64,000 nt of DNA from Emydura subglobosa (taxonomy: Eukaryota; Chordata; Testudines; Chelidae), in assembly GCA_007922225.1 (NCBI GenBank), contig ML679941.1, positions 53,820,235-53,884,234 of the forward strand, written 5' to 3'. Under the pieces are notes generated by a model. That model worked only from the letters and a program-made list of their open reading frames with translations. It was not told the origin of the DNA and ran no database searches. The translations under genes were made by a program, and so were the position numbers. Positions 24,630-37,080 of the stretch are shown here, piece after piece (positions within the stretch are counted from its first letter, which is position 1; each line of letters starts with the position of its first letter).

Positions 24630-25205
24630 TGACTGGGATGTGGGCAGTCTGACCTAGTAGTCAGAGCAGAAGTCAGAAGCCATGCCAGGTCAAAGACCAG
24701 AAGATCAGAGTATGAAGTATGCCAGAGAGCAGACTGAGAGTCAGGTGTCAGGAAGCTAATAGGATCAGATTTACCAGGAGATCAGAGTCAGGCAGTAGGG
24801 ACAGGAGCAGGAGGGGTGGGTGTTTTAAGCAGATGGAAACCCAATTGCATGGACAATTTCCTGCTCCTGTGCTTGATTTAAATAGAGACAAGGAGGGTGA
24901 GGTAATATCTTTTATTGGTCCAACTTCTGTTGGTGAAAAGACACGTTTTCAAACTTACACAGAGCTCTTTGTAAGGTCTGGTTTAAAAAGAAGCAGGGAA
25001 CCAAATCAGGACCCCCAGAGTTCTGGCAGTCAGAGCCCAGAACTGGAGTCCTCCATCGGAGTTGGGCATCTAGTTCTGGTGACTGTTAGTAGGTCACTGA
25101 TTGGCAGGTTGGAACTTACCTTTGAATATATAGAAGCTCACCTTTGTTGTGTACATCCAACTGCCAAACCAACTGTGCTGGCTCAGTGCACAGAGAGCTA
25201 CTAGA
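24630..25205 (-). repeat. Solo or partial LTR of a sushi-like gypsy element
   Basis: 24630-24800 is clearly homologous to 49540-49690, next to the minus-strand gypsy. Shared phrases include 'gatgtgggcagtctgacct' and 'cagaggacagac/gagagcagactgagagtcagg'. On the minus strand a TATATA motif lies near 25123-25130, in the place where the other copy has its TATA box. A foldback MITE half is inserted at 24888-24990. The far boundary is approximate. No internal region is attached. Confidence 0.55.
24888..24990. mobile_element. Half copy of the 12.8-kb foldback MITE
   Basis: The string 'gagacaaggagggtgaggta' followed by 'atatcttttattggtcc' and 'cttctgttggtgaaaagaca' matches one arm of the element at 12783-13138. 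The second arm is absent. It lies inside the solo LTR, so it is younger than that LTR. Confidence 0.8.
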
Positions 25206-26289
25206 TGCACTCCTGCTTGGAGTAGGGAAATAGTACTGGATTTCCTTGACTGGTGGAGAGAAGAGACTATGGACCATAGAAACATTGACATCTATAAGCC
25301 GATTGCATGGCGGATGGTGGCAAAGGGGCACATGAGAGGGAAAATGCCATGTGAAAGCTAAGGAACTATGTATAAGCAGGGGATTGGGACTGCTATCTTG
25401 AGGAATTTTCCTGGATACTATAATATCCTTGTGGAATCAGATGGCAAAAGGATCTGAGTCCTCACCCCAACTCCCTTTACTCAGATGCCTGCCTGATCTC
25501 AAGGACTCCTCTTTCTCTCCCCCATGCATCAAAGTCCTCTTAACCCCTAGTAAGATTCAGCCTGGGAGCTTAACCCCCAGCGATGGTGTGGGTCGCTCTG
25601 GACAGGTAGTCTCTGGAACTAAAGAAAATTCACAGTCTATTCCTTACACGTCCCAGGCCTCCTTCCCAGGACTTGGATGTGCTGTGGTGATACCATGGGT
25701 AAGACACCTGCTCTGGTGGTGGTTACACGCCCTCAAGTTCTCAGTGGCAGGGACCCGACTCTCCAGTATCAGCCCACCTGTTGGGTTTGCATCCCCTCTC
25801 TGAGTCCAGTCTTCAAGGCCCTCTCATTTGACCACGTCTCCCTCCATTGGGCCCTCTCTGCCCAGGATCCCCACCTCGTTCTCCTTAGCCGCTCACTGCA
25901 CTTAGCTCCAGTTTACTTGCTTCATGGTGGACCTTCCGCTATCTCGGTTCTGGTCCCGCAGCTCTCCGCTGTAGCTCAATTCTGGCTCACCGTTGGCACA
26001 GCTGGTCTCCACTGATCCAGCTCCCCCAGCTCTGGGCTGCTGCTCTGGCTCTGCTCTCCTTTGCCCTGGTAGCCCCAGCTCACATGGAGGACGGGCCTTG
26101 GGCTGTCACCTCCCTCATTGGCTTGACCTCCCTGTCAATCCGTCTAACCTGGAGAGCTGGCCTCTCTCTATTGGCCCTGGGAATCAATCAGTCCCAGGAT
26201 CCTGACTCCTCTTTGGCCCTTCATCTTTCTCCTGGTATCTGGAGATACCCTTCAAAAAAACCCATTAGGTTTCAGTAAAGGGCCATCAG
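25206..26289. other. Pyrimidine-biased unrecognised sequence
   Basis: From about 25430 to 26280 the plus strand is rich in C and T. ORFs of 64-124 codons overlap in several frames, which is the result of few stop codons in such sequence. It could be LTR-derived, but I see no defined termini. Confidence 0.4.
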
Positions 26290-26294
26290 CTCGT

Positions 26295-26597
26295 TACGTA
26301 CCTGAGGCACACCACAAAGCGAGAGAGGGCAACAAGAGAGCTGGTGCTCCCCTGCAGACCTGCCACCTTTACAATGACCCCACCAACACCCCAGAGACAA
26401 CTGTGCATATGTTGAAGGAGCCCAAGATGGAAACCTCTGCCCTGAACAGTGGGGAGAAGGAAGAGCAGGGAGAGGCAGCAGGGGACTCAAACCATGCCAG
26501 GAGCCAAGAACTGTTTGAAACTCCACAGGAGTCTAGCCAGTGCCCCCAAGTGAGCACAGAGGAGCCTGCTGACAAAAGGAAAGGGAGCTTGGGGTAG
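26295..26597 (+). pseudogene. Harbinger Myb/SANT-like gene, degenerate exon 1 fragment (copy C)
   Basis: One open frame runs from about 26295 to a TAG at 26595-26597. Its start reads 'HKAREGNKRAGAPLQTCHLY', the end of the trihelix Myb/SANT domain seen in copies A and B. It then passes a shortened acidic linker to 'ARSQELFETPQESSQ', the counterpart of 'DSQDLFLTPEQSS' in copy A and 'ASQDLFLTPGQSS' in copy B. The first two helices of the domain, the splice donor and the rest of the element are missing or unrecognisable. It is the most diverged of the three copies and is probably non-functional. It sits at the edge of the pyrimidine-rich block, with no transposase nearby. Confidence 0.6.
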
Positions 26598-27722
26598 TGT
26601 GTACATGCCTTATTCCTTACAATTATTTTTTTGTTTTTCCTTTCCCTCAAACCTTGCCTTTCTTTCTCAACCCCCTCACCTTTGTTCCCATTTAGAAGTG
26701 CTGTGCCAAACCTCCCCCCCTCAGTGATGAACACAGGTGCTGATAAACATCCCAAGGCAACAAGCCTGCACCTATTCCTTTCCGGGTTGGGCATTTGCCT
26801 CTTTTGCTTACATGGGTCCCGAAACTCCTGACACAAGAGGTGTTTTGTGACCATTTATATACAAGAATATTAGTCACGGGAATGGGTACAGACCAAAGAG
26901 CTGGGAAATTTAAGGGAGTTCCACAGCAACAGTGAAACAGTGAATCCCTTCCCCCCACCTCCACAAACCTTTACCCCCACCCAAGGCCAAGCCCACTGGT
27001 GGTGCACATAAAACTGAGACATGGTAGCCTGGTGAGTTGTGGTGCTCCTCTGGTGGCTGCTTTGTCTGGACCTCTGGCCTGATGGAGCACATTGCTCCTT
27101 GGCTACTCAGCCTTCAACTTCACACTTGTAGTTTAGGATGATCTTTAAGTTAAACTACAGACACTTTTAGCCTGGAGAAAACATTTGAGGACCACCCATT
27201 TTACAATCAGTTTACTCCAGGGAAAATATTCTATTGAAGACCAGCCCTACAAGGCATGACAGAGCCATGTAAAAGCCAGCATAGTGAGCATTATTTGGTT
27301 AATAAATAAACTCAGCATTACAGGAAAGGCTTCTTTGTGTATTGGAACATTGGTTTCCAACAAGAGAGCACTGTTGGCATTCATGAGAGATTATAGAATT
27401 AATTCAGCTGCTCCTGCAGCCGTTTAGGTAGTGGCAGTGAATCAAGCCATTCAGCTACCACTACATTCATTTAAAAAATACTAGGGGTCCCATATTCCTG
27501 GCCTTCTTCCCCAACTATCTCTGTATGATGCTACATTTGAGATGAAGTTCTTTCTCACATGGAAAATATTAGGCTTATCTAAGATATGAAAGGCCTATGC
27601 AGTTTTAAGCAAGTGTTAGTATGAGGAGAGAGTGGTTGATTTTTTTTCTATATTAGATGTCAGTGCTTCATGGCTATTTAGGGAAATGCTATTTTGAACA
27701 GGTGGCATAACTGTGGCTATAT
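26598..27722. other. Unrecognised sequence
   Basis: No gene is visible. It follows the Harbinger copy C fragment and may include diverged remains of that element, but I found no exon 2, antisense ORF or transposase text. Confidence 0.4.
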
Positions 27723-27835
27723 CAGGGTGGACTGATTTAAATCAAAGTGGTTTAAGGCAACGATTTTAACTGTGATTTAAATCAGCAAGTAGGAAACGTT
27801 AATTTAGATGATCAAATTTAATCATGTTTTGCATG
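27723..27835 (+). mobile_element. Left end of a hAT-like element
   Basis: The stretch starts 'cagggtggactgatttaaa' and carries repeated 'gatttaaatca' blocks, as in a known reptile hAT-type family. I could not find the right terminus, so the extent is unknown. Sequence to about 28270 is strongly AT-rich and may belong to it. Confidence 0.45.
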
Positions 27836-28859
27836 TGTACTTTTTAGTTGTTTTCCTAAGGAAAAGTTGATTCTCATTGGTTGATAACCATTAAAACATG
27901 TTGATTTACAACTAAGCATGGCCTTTGAACTAAATTTGTTGTTTCTTTTTGATAATCAGGAGGATGAACTATATCCATATACATATATTTAAGACTTACT
28001 TAAAATAGCTGAACTTTCGTTTTTTCAGATTCTTAATTTTTACCTTTTTTATTATGTTAGAAGATGGTGAATGATGCATTTCTTATTTACTAGATGATGA
28101 TTAATTTTTTTACTTGTGATTTGTGTCACACTATTGGGATAGAAATTCAAATTCAATTAAAATGCACAAAAACAGCATTTTAATTTTTATATTAAATAAA
28201 ACTACCTTAAAAGTGCTTGATGCATAATGAAATTTTTTTTATAAAAATTAACCAATTTATTACACAAAGAAAGTGTTATGTATGGTTAATTAATTGAAAT
28301 TATTGTTTCTGGTCACCATGTCCCTGAAGATTTTAGAACTGGTAGATCTTACCCTCTCATCTAGTTTTTATTCATAGATTGGAAGAGGAAAACAAGCTCT
28401 CCTGCTTTTTCAATTCCTGATTGGTGGCTCAGCTTTTGAATTCACTAGACATTGAACTAAAGTAGTTGAATAATCTGAATCAAAGAAAATATTCTTGCAG
28501 AAGAGGCTACTGCTGTCAAAAACTGGTTTTAGACTTCAGCAAACTCTGTTTCCAAGTGGTTAGCCAGTGACTTCCACCAGTTCAGTGATTTGCCTCTGCC
28601 TGGGTCCCTCCTCACTGAACTCCTTCCCTCTGGTTGCAGTAAGGGGTGAAGGGGGCTGCTGGCAGAGACTGGTGTCCATTCAGAGTTCTAAAAATTATAT
28701 TTGTGGCCCTCAAGCCAAAAAGGTTGGGAACCACTGCTGTATTGTCTCCCACTCCCAGTCTACCCTAGAGTCTTGAATAAGAGCGATGATATGCAGAGTC
28801 ACACAAGGATTTAGCCTATGTGAGTCCTTGTAGAAGCAAAGTTATTTTTTGGGGTCTAC
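27836..28859. other. AT-rich sequence with a MITE right end near 28730
   Basis: No gene is visible. At 28711-28735 'aaaaaggttgggaaccactg' resembles the right terminus of a hAT MITE. No matching left terminus or target duplication was found. Confidence 0.4.
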
Positions 28860-29019
28860 GAACAGGAAACAAGCAGAGTGTGTTTAATGCACCTCCATCT
28901 AAACTTGCCAATGGCTGTAGGAGAGCAAGCATCATATCATGGTCTATGGTGTCAAAGGCTGTTGAAAGATCCAGCAGAACCAGTATTGACATTTGACATG
29001 AGAGACCATTATCCATCAT
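28860..29019 (-). pseudogene. LINE reverse transcriptase fragment (CR1/L2 clade)
   Basis: The minus-strand frame contains 'SILVLLDLSTAFDTIDHDMM'. This matches the conserved RT motif around the first catalytic aspartate ('LLDLSAAFDTVDH') of CR1/L2-type non-LTR retrotransposons. Only this small part of the RT is recognisable. The rest of the element is absent, and the fragment is flanked by unrecognised DNA. Confidence 0.75.
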
Positions 29020-29554
29020 TGCTGTCAGAGCTGTCTCTGAACTGGGAAGGATGCAAATTCTGAGCAGATCTGACTAGTGGCAACTTGCCAACTTTCAGCT
29101 CTAGGAAGAGAGAACTTAATAAAAATGAATGTCTTGCCTAGAATTTTGAACTATCTCTAACTCCCTCCGTTGTACTTCATGATGGTTTTTTTTTAATGTA
29201 ATGGGCTATTTTGTATTACTTTATATGACAGGCTCAGTTAGACTATCTATGTCCAAATAACTAATAACTATGTCCAAAATTTTGAAGTAACTGGGAGCTC
29301 TGGGTGCTCAGCATTTTTGAAAATCTGGCCACTCAGTTAGATGCTTCTCAGAATCAAGCCCTCCATTAAAAACACACAAACACAACACTGACCAACCAGA
29401 CAAAACACAGCTTTCAAGAGTGGACAGTTGCATGGTTGCATGTAAAACTATAAGCAACAAGGTGCTTCAGTCAGATGCTTTTGTACCCAATTGTTTAAAT
29501 CGGATGCTTGTCAGTTTCAGTAGTTGGTGGTCATTGCTATCTGCCTTGTCCATT
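29020..29554. other. Unrecognised sequence with an old repeat block
   Basis: No gene is visible. 29275-29345 ('aactgggagctctgggtgct...tttttgaaaatctggcc') belongs to the old palindromic family also seen near 3900, 35430 and 56590. Confidence 0.45.
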
Positions 29555-29900
29555 TCACATACATGGTCAAGTTCTCTGCCAGAACTGATCCAAACTCAGA
29601 ATTTCCATTCTGATGGTAATTCCAACATTTTGAAATTTTTTTTTATAGCAAATCGAAATGAAAAATCAAAATTTCCCAGAAGATGAAAATTCCCCAAAAG
29701 TTTGTTTTAGAAACATCAAAACATTTTGTGCCAATAAGTCGAACCACTTTGTTTTTGAACATATCAAAATGAAATGCTTTGATAATTTTTCATCATAATT
29801 GTGACAAAATTAATACATTCCTGTGAAACGTTTCAATTTAGTCAGGTCAGCATTTTTGATAGAAAAAACTTTTCAGTTGGAAAATTGTTGACCAGGTCTC
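29555..29900. mobile_element. AT-rich MITE-like block
   Basis: The flanks 'catggtcaagttctctgcc' and, at the right, 'gaaaattgttgaccaggtc' are roughly inverted. The interior has the same 'gaaaatttt' style as 5725-6110 and 60400-60937. I see no confirmed target duplication. Confidence 0.45.
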
Positions 29901-32900
29901 TTTTGTGCTTCTGCCTCTTCTGGATGCAAGGACCGAGAGAACCAAGGCGCAGGTTATGGCTCTCTGATTGTTGGCCGGTCCTAAAGTTAGAGCAAACTTG
30001 GGGCTATTTTGGGCTATAGCAGCTAGCTATAATGCCACAGAGGGAGCCAATTTAGGAACAGCCAACGTGTGTCAGCATGTCTGTCCAGCAGAAGCAAATT
30101 GGAGAAACAGTTTAAAGGTTCCTGAATAATGGCAGAGAGAAAAATCAAGACAGCTGACAAAATACATTTAAAGGGATTTTACTTTACAGTAGAACTGACT
30201 ACGCATGATTAAATGACTTCACAAGGGAGTTCAAAATTGGGATACACGTGGAGTTTCTGATTCAAAATCTTGAACAGCATGTAGTTGGCAGATTTGAACT
30301 TAATTTATCATGAAGGACATCTCAATGGAACAAAAAATATTGGAACAACTGACAGTCACATTGCTTAAATACAATATAAGCGATTTGAATCATCTGACAG
30401 CTTTTGTCTTGCCTCTGCCATCCACTTGCTCTATTATTTAGTTTCAAGGAATCTGAGGAACAAAACAAGGAAAACAATTCTTTTCTGGAGCCCAAATCCA
30501 GATGAACTCTCATTGTTCTTTTCAAACCTTGTACAGACTACTATGGTACAAGAATCACCAAATCTTAGAACATTTCATGGAAAGATATATACTAACGTCA
30601 GGGAATGAACACAACTGTAGGTTTCATTATATCAGACTGGTATACTCACAAGAATAATTTCAGTCTTTCCTTCATGTAGCATGGCCCCTCTTTCTTCCTC
30701 CACAGTGCGGTCCATTGTTTTCTTCATCTGAATATTTTCACACACAAATAGATGATCTCAAAGCTGTTGTATTGGAAATATGCAGCTTCCTAAGAATGCA
30801 GCTACAATGTCAGGTGATGGCCATCATTGTGGACAGGCTGCCTTTAAGAAGCTCAAACCAGGAATCCATAGCAGAGAATCTCACAGGGGAAAAAAAAAAA
30901 AGAAAAAATCAAAGGCACAGTTAAAAAAAACCCGAATGTAGCTAGTGGAGCTCCAAGGAAGTAGCTAGTGGAGCTCCAAGGAAGTGAATTGAAGTGACAT
31001 CAGGGATAATGTGGTCAAATAGCTGTAGTTAAAATTTTGATATGTTGGGTTTTTTGGAATGAATGAGAGATGTGCCCATCTAGTTCATCTGGAATATTAA
31101 TAAGGAAATACAAGCCCAAGACCAGCATAAAAGAAAAAAAATAAAATTAACATTCTCCTAACTATTCATATGAAATGCCTTATAATGAAAATTGCCTATA
31201 AATCTGTTTAGCAGGTTCATATAAGAAAGGAAGTAATAATCATACTATAGGTGCAATAAAAATGTATTTTCACAGTGAGAAAGATGAATTCTTGGCTGAA
31301 CATCCAGCTCCCTAGCAAAGCTTGATTCTTGTTAGAGACATGTTAACTATCCTCAGAAATGGGACTCCCAAGGAGGGCACAATTCTGTCCTTAATTAAAT
31401 CCCATTAATTAAACTCAATGGGGTTATACAGGTCAAAAAGGAGGGCAGAATATGGCTAAGAATGTTTGTAACAAATGCATGTGTAAAAGTTTCTGCAAAG
31501 ATTTAAAAATGAATTGACATAAATGCTGTGCAAATATATATATTTACCGACCGAGATGTGTTTTTTAATAAATGCATGCAACTAGAAGGTTCTCATCCTA
31601 CTTTTTTCTGGAAGGTACAAGTGAGCGTCTTTGCAGATTTTGCCATGAATCCTTTCCCCTAGTCCAGCATCTGAAGCACTTTTCAGTTACAACAGCTGCA
31701 GATAAATTCCATGTAAATTTCAGTGCCATCCTCCCCCAAATTAATTGTGTTCATTTTTTTTCAAAATCAATGCTTTCTAAATGTTTTGATTAATTGTTTC
31801 TGGCAGACAAATCTGGATGTATGGATAGACTGGGTAATAGATTATTAACACCTTTTCAGTCCTAAAGTTGGGAATACTTTATAGGTGAGACAGTTTTTTT
31901 GTCCTATTTAACCTCAGCAATTACCTTTTTTATGAATACAAGCGGTGTCCATTTTTTAATGAAGATAGATAATGATTAACTAGTAATTGAATCTTGAATT
32001 CTTTATTAATCATCGCATGTTGTAATTTTCATGGGAATCACAAATTATGTCAACAAATGCCAAGAGACATATCTTTGGCTTGTAGGCTGTAGAACACATT
32101 CTACCATTTGGTTAATTTATGGCAATAATTTGGAAGGTGTGCAACCAGCGCCTCATTATTAAATCTGAGCAAAATATGACATTAATCCCAAATTAATTTC
32201 TGATAAATATTCATTAAAATTGCTTTGCAATAACCTATAATAATGTAAAAAGGAATTTCCCCTAATATACATATTTGTAATCTTTCATGTACAATAGTGC
32301 ATATTGAATTTAATAAAAATGTACAAAATACTATGGACATGTACACTAGAAGTAGAAATTTGCATTGGAAAAGTGGCAGTTCTTGTAGATTTTGATTGGA
32401 CCCCTGCAAATATTAGGATTAATTTCTCTATTCTTAAGGCCCAATCATGCAAAGATTCATACAAAAGTTTAATTTTAAACATGTGCGTAGTCCTGTTGAG
32501 ATCAATGGAACTTCTCCCATATTTTATGTTCACACCATACACACAGAGAAGTTAGATAAAAACATATACTTTTGCTGAAAGATTACATCCAATCTTGATT
32601 TAAAAATAAACAAGGACCTGATTGTACAAACACTGTTTGTACAGTAAAGTACTCTTAGTGGTCTTATTATTTTGTCATGATTTTTTATTTTTAAAGGTGC
32701 CAACAATGTGCTAGGGTCCTTTCACTGAATAGTTTGACTGCGTTATCCTCCTTCAGTTACTCCACAGCAACAGTTGTTGATACTGGATGCTTAGTGATCA
32801 GTGTGAATATCATATAGAGTGAGTCACGGTACACCCGATTTGCAGATCAATAAGGTTTAATGTGCAAGGTTTTCCATAGATATACTAGTTGAATACAAAG

Positions 32901-33770
32901 CCTAAAATTAACTACAATATGTCATACTCGCTAAGCAGTTACTCAGAAGTCTGTATACAGGAACAGCTTTCTTTGGGGGACCCTCCAGGGAGTCAGTGGA
33001 CCCTCTGGTCTGATCTGCAGCACCTCCTGCGGAGTCAGGTGTTGATGGAGCGCCCCCCCCCCCCCCCTTTGTCTAAGTGGTAACTTCTTATACCCTTCCA
33101 TAAACAGCTTTCACCTAATTACCTCTCTGCTCGTTATCATATACGCTAATTACCTACATTGGGTTTTCACCCTTGACTACATTCCATTCTCATCGTGATA
33201 ACTGGGGTTGTCAAAACAACATCTGGTGATAGGAGGGGCGGTGTAAAAGTATGCCTCTTGGCAGTAAAAAAAGTGTACCCCCAGACATTCAAGGATAACT
33301 TCTTGTTCCCATCACTGTTATCTATGTGCAGCTGCAAGCATTACATGTTATGTATTTTGTCTTAGGTGCCATGGTATGCAGAACTGAGACATCTGCAAGG
33401 TTACTCAGTAGTCCTATTCATCTCTGCTAAGCGGAAGATGTCATGCTACAGGGGTCAGAATAGCCAAGCAAGCAACTAAAGCTATGCTAGGCCTGTAGGA
33501 AAGTGGCCAGGCAACTCAGATTGCTCTCGGCCTCCAACAATAGTAACAGAGAGAGAAAATAAATTATAGGCTATAAGGCTCTCATTCTGTCAAGGTCCTG
33601 TTGTGCTCTCATAAACAACAGCAAAGGAGTCTGTGGAGTCACCAAAATCCAGTGATGGAGTAATAGCCCCATAACATCAAAATTCTCTTAGTTTTTATTA
33701 TATAAAATACGTGGATCTGACAAAATCTAGTTGAGAAAAAAATTAAATGGAAAAAATAGAGGAAAGTACC
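29901..33770. other. Long AT-rich unrecognised stretch
   Basis: No gene is visible. It contains a 23-bp tandem duplication at 30938-30983, an old palindromic repeat fragment near 32440-32515, and a C-homopolymer at about 33051-33067. The part from about 32820 to 33480 has repeat-like texture, possibly LTR-derived, but no ends that I can defend. Confidence 0.4.
30938..30983 (+). repeat. 23-bp perfect tandem duplication
   Basis: The unit starting 'gtagctagtggagctccaag' occurs at 30938-30960 and again, identical, at 30961-30983. It follows an A-rich run. This looks like a recent local duplication. Confidence 0.95.
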
Positions 33771-33975
33771 AACACATAAGAACAGCCACACTGGGTCAGA
33801 CCAATGGTCCATCTCGCCCAGTATCCTGTCTTCCAACAGTGGCCAATGACAGGTGTTTCAGAGGGAATGCACAGACTAGGGCAATTAACAAGTGATCCAG
33901 CCCATCGCCCATGCCCAGCTTCAGGACACAGGGAAGCCGCCTTCATTCTTCTGAAATACTGAGTTCTATTGGTGG
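33771..33975 (-). mobile_element. CR1-like LINE 3' end on the minus strand
   Basis: On the plus strand 'cacataagaacagccacact' is followed by 'gggtcagaccaatggtccat' and 'cccagtatcctgtcttccaa'. These are the reverse complement of the 3' terminus of an abundant CR1 family. No coding part is present. Confidence 0.8.
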
Positions 33976-36285
33976 TTGTTATTTTAAAATTAAATACCAT
34001 CAGCCCAGTTAATTTTGATGGTCCCAGTTCCTGTTGTGTTGTGTTTTTTTAAGACACTAAATTAAAGTTTGCTGAGTAGAATTCCTGCAGTTGAATAGGA
34101 ATTTGCTGAATGTTTCATTTTTCTCCTAACCTGATCTCCTGTAAGCAAGCATGAAATATTCTCACATTTCAGGGGCCCAGTCTCCATTGTAGTTCAGGTG
34201 CACTTGATGCCCTTTGTGTCTGGGGCTGTTCTGAGCAGGTCCATTCTCTCAACATGAGTCAGAAAAGCTGGAAGGTTACTCTAATCAGTACTAGCTGATA
34301 GGTTTTCCTAGAGGCTATTATTGCAGCTGGGAATTGCAGGAGTGCAGGGCAGCTTCAGCCATGACCCCTTTACCTGACTGTGCCCCCCGTTCCAGCCATA
34401 GGGAGGGGATGCATAGATGGCTCTTCAACACACAAGAATTTTTGCACACGTGAGAAATCCTCCAGGGGCTGGATCCGCAGGGTTTTCCTGCCTCTGCATT
34501 GATGCAGAGTGGCAAGAGCATGGTCCTTGTACATTTACATGTGTAGACTTCACATATTTTATGGAAATCAGTTTTTGTACATTTTCAAATTCAGCTAACA
34601 ATGTGAATGAACTACAAGCTAAAGTAGAATCATTCCAATATTTTTATATTTTTCCAATATGTGATTAAAAATTCAGGTAGTTTTCAGATAGGTGTCATTC
34701 TTCTAAGCACAATAACATGCATTTTGCAATGAAATTTCTGCTTCATCTTGTTTTTCAACTGACTGCACTTGTAAGTGGTAATGGTAGTGGTTGTACATCA
34801 AGCCAGATTGCACTGCAGATCATGTCTCATCTTTTGAAATGTATTCAGTTGTAATAATCACAGTTGGATGCCCTGCAATTTGATTCATTTCAGGTGCTAC
34901 AGAAATCTATGTGTTAATAATTACTATTTTCCCTAAACTGTTAGCTGCAGCCTCTTGTCGTTATTGCAAAAAGAGTAAGTGATGAGCTAATCTCTAGTAC
35001 TTACAACTTAACATGTAAAATCAAAACAAAGACCTAAGACTCTATGGGCACACATGGAGTACACCAATTTGTACTAAACAATGCTTTTCAAATCACTTCT
35101 TCCAGTTTTCTTCTGAATATCCCAGCAGATAAAGCAGTGTCTTGGGGGCTAAAAATATTGAGTTTTCAACTGTGTATTAATTTCCTTTGTCATAGCGACA
35201 AGATCTCATCACTTGCCAATAGCAGCACATGCATGCCAAAGACAGCAATATATCAAGCAGTGGTCATTTCCTTCACCCAGTTTATTCTATTACTGATTTG
35301 TGATTATTGTTCAGCAGTTCTGAATTATTTTTAACCTGAACATGGAGACAGAGGAATGAGAACAGCATGAGTAAGAAGCCAGAATTGCCTTAATATAAGA
35401 TTGTTCTTAATTCTTGCACTCTATGAGTCTGATATTGAAAGTTGCTGAAAACTCACTGCTTCACTGAACTCGCTGAGACCTGTAGGTGCTCAGCACCTCT
35501 CAAAATTAGACCCTGTAAGAATACAGGGAGGGACTATTCTGGAGGGACTGGGGGTGAGAAAGAGACTGTTTCATACCAGTCCTGTTTGTTTACTGTACAT
35601 ACCTGTTTGGTAAGTCTGGTGTTAAGAAGAGAAGTTTACTATTTTCTAGCATCTAATTCATTAAAGTTTCATTGTGGACTAGTGCCTACAAGCCTTTGGG
35701 AAGAATTTTTTTTCCTCTTTGTTTTTTAAAGGAGGCAAGAAGGGAGATATGGGAGACTAGGTAAAGGGGATCCAGTCAATCACAGGATCAGGGCCTTTAG
35801 AAGACAAGTGAAATATAAAAGACTGGCAGAGACGAATGCAATCAAGTATACACACACACACACAATAAGATGTGGAAATGACAATGTGGGGACATGAATG
35901 GTAATGAGGATAAGTTATGTGGCAGAGCAAAAGGGTAGTATCAAGCTGAAAGCAGAGAAATAGGCAAGCTAAATTGAGCAGAGCTTAAAGACCTTAAATT
36001 TGAGGAGAAAAGTGAGGAAGTCTGTGATGGTATTTGCAGAAGAGTTTTGCAGCAGAATTACGTTGCAGCGTATAATATGCCATGAGCCTCTATTTCTTCC
36101 CTCTCCCATCGTCCACCAACTCTCTCTTTTCTTCTGCCAAGCACTTTTTGACTCTATTGTCAGTACAGGTAACCCTGTTAAATGATTACAAAGGAGAAAG
36201 CAAGTGAAGGTAATGTTAATAGAAAAGGTGTATTTAAAAAAAAAAAAAAACACAGCCTTAATTCATTACAGTCATTAGCATTTGC
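33976..36285. other. Unrecognised AT-rich sequence
   Basis: No gene is visible. It contains a (CA)n run near 35850-35866, a poly(A) run at about 36235-36252, and an old repeat fragment near 35430-35520. Confidence 0.4.
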
Positions 36286-36432
36286 ACCGTTGCGGGGCTG
36301 GTATACCCGTCATGGGTGTTGGGTCATGTGGGCTGGGAAGGCAGGGAAAAGCCATAGAGCCACCAATTGGATCTCCTATTCACAACCACAGACTATCCCA
36401 CGTGGTAATACAGCCCAATGCCCTGGGTCAAT

Positions 36433-36625
36433 AAGGCAGCCCTGTCAGTCAGGGCAACGTGGCCTAACAGCTGAAGTCAACAAAGCAGCCCTTTCTCTCA
36501 GGGCAGCATGGCCTGGTGGCCACAGTCACTAGAATGACCCTTCCCTTCAGGGCAGCTTGCATAATGGGTCAGTAAAGCAGCCCTCTCATTCAGGGCAGCA
36601 CTGCCTAGTAGCTGGAGTGAATAGA
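36433..36625 (+). repeat. Four-unit minisatellite, about 49 bp per unit
   Basis: Units start at 36433, 36482, 36531 and 36574. Each has 'gcagccct' or a variant of it, then 'cagggcagc' and 'gcct', then a variable 20 bp. They are imperfect, so the array is old. It lies within the minus-strand LTR. Confidence 0.85.
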
Positions 36626-37073
36626 GTTGCCCACCTCAGTGGGATAAGGCGGTCTATTTGCATGTTGGGGTACTGGGGCACTGCTTAGGGATGTGCAGCA
36701 CCCTGGGTAGGGAGGCTTGGGCCCTCCCTGCTCCTCCAACCCCCAGCCTGGGGCCCTGGCAGTGGTGGGGATCCTCCTGAAACATGCCAACTGGTTCTCC
36801 AATCCTCCCACCATAGCATTGTCCCAATCCCCAAGGCTACTTCCTACCTTGTTTCCCATGGCAACAGTCCACAATTCTCCAGGGTCCTCAGCTGGTGCCA
36901 CTCCTGGTGGCTCAGTCCTGTCTCCAGCTTCATACAGCAACCTGGAATCCACCTCAGGCTCAGCATGGCTTAGCTCTGGGGTTGAAGTCTGCAGCAGCTC
37001 CCTGGAGAGCACAGGTGGTCTGCATCCTTCCTCTTCAGCAGCCCCCACCCCAAAACTGAACTGAGTTGCTTCC

Positions 37074-37080
37074 TTTTATA
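37074..37080 (-). promoter_or_regulatory. TATA box of the LTR
   Basis: TATAAAA on the minus strand, followed downstream on that strand by a purine-containing leader. The position suits an LTR promoter. Confidence 0.5.

Noticed and set aside
28281..28737. Possible complete hAT MITE bounded by 'tattgttt' and 'tattgtct'
   Set aside because: The flanking octamers match 7 of 8, but the sequence after the left octamer does not resemble the right terminus, so the pair is probably coincidence.
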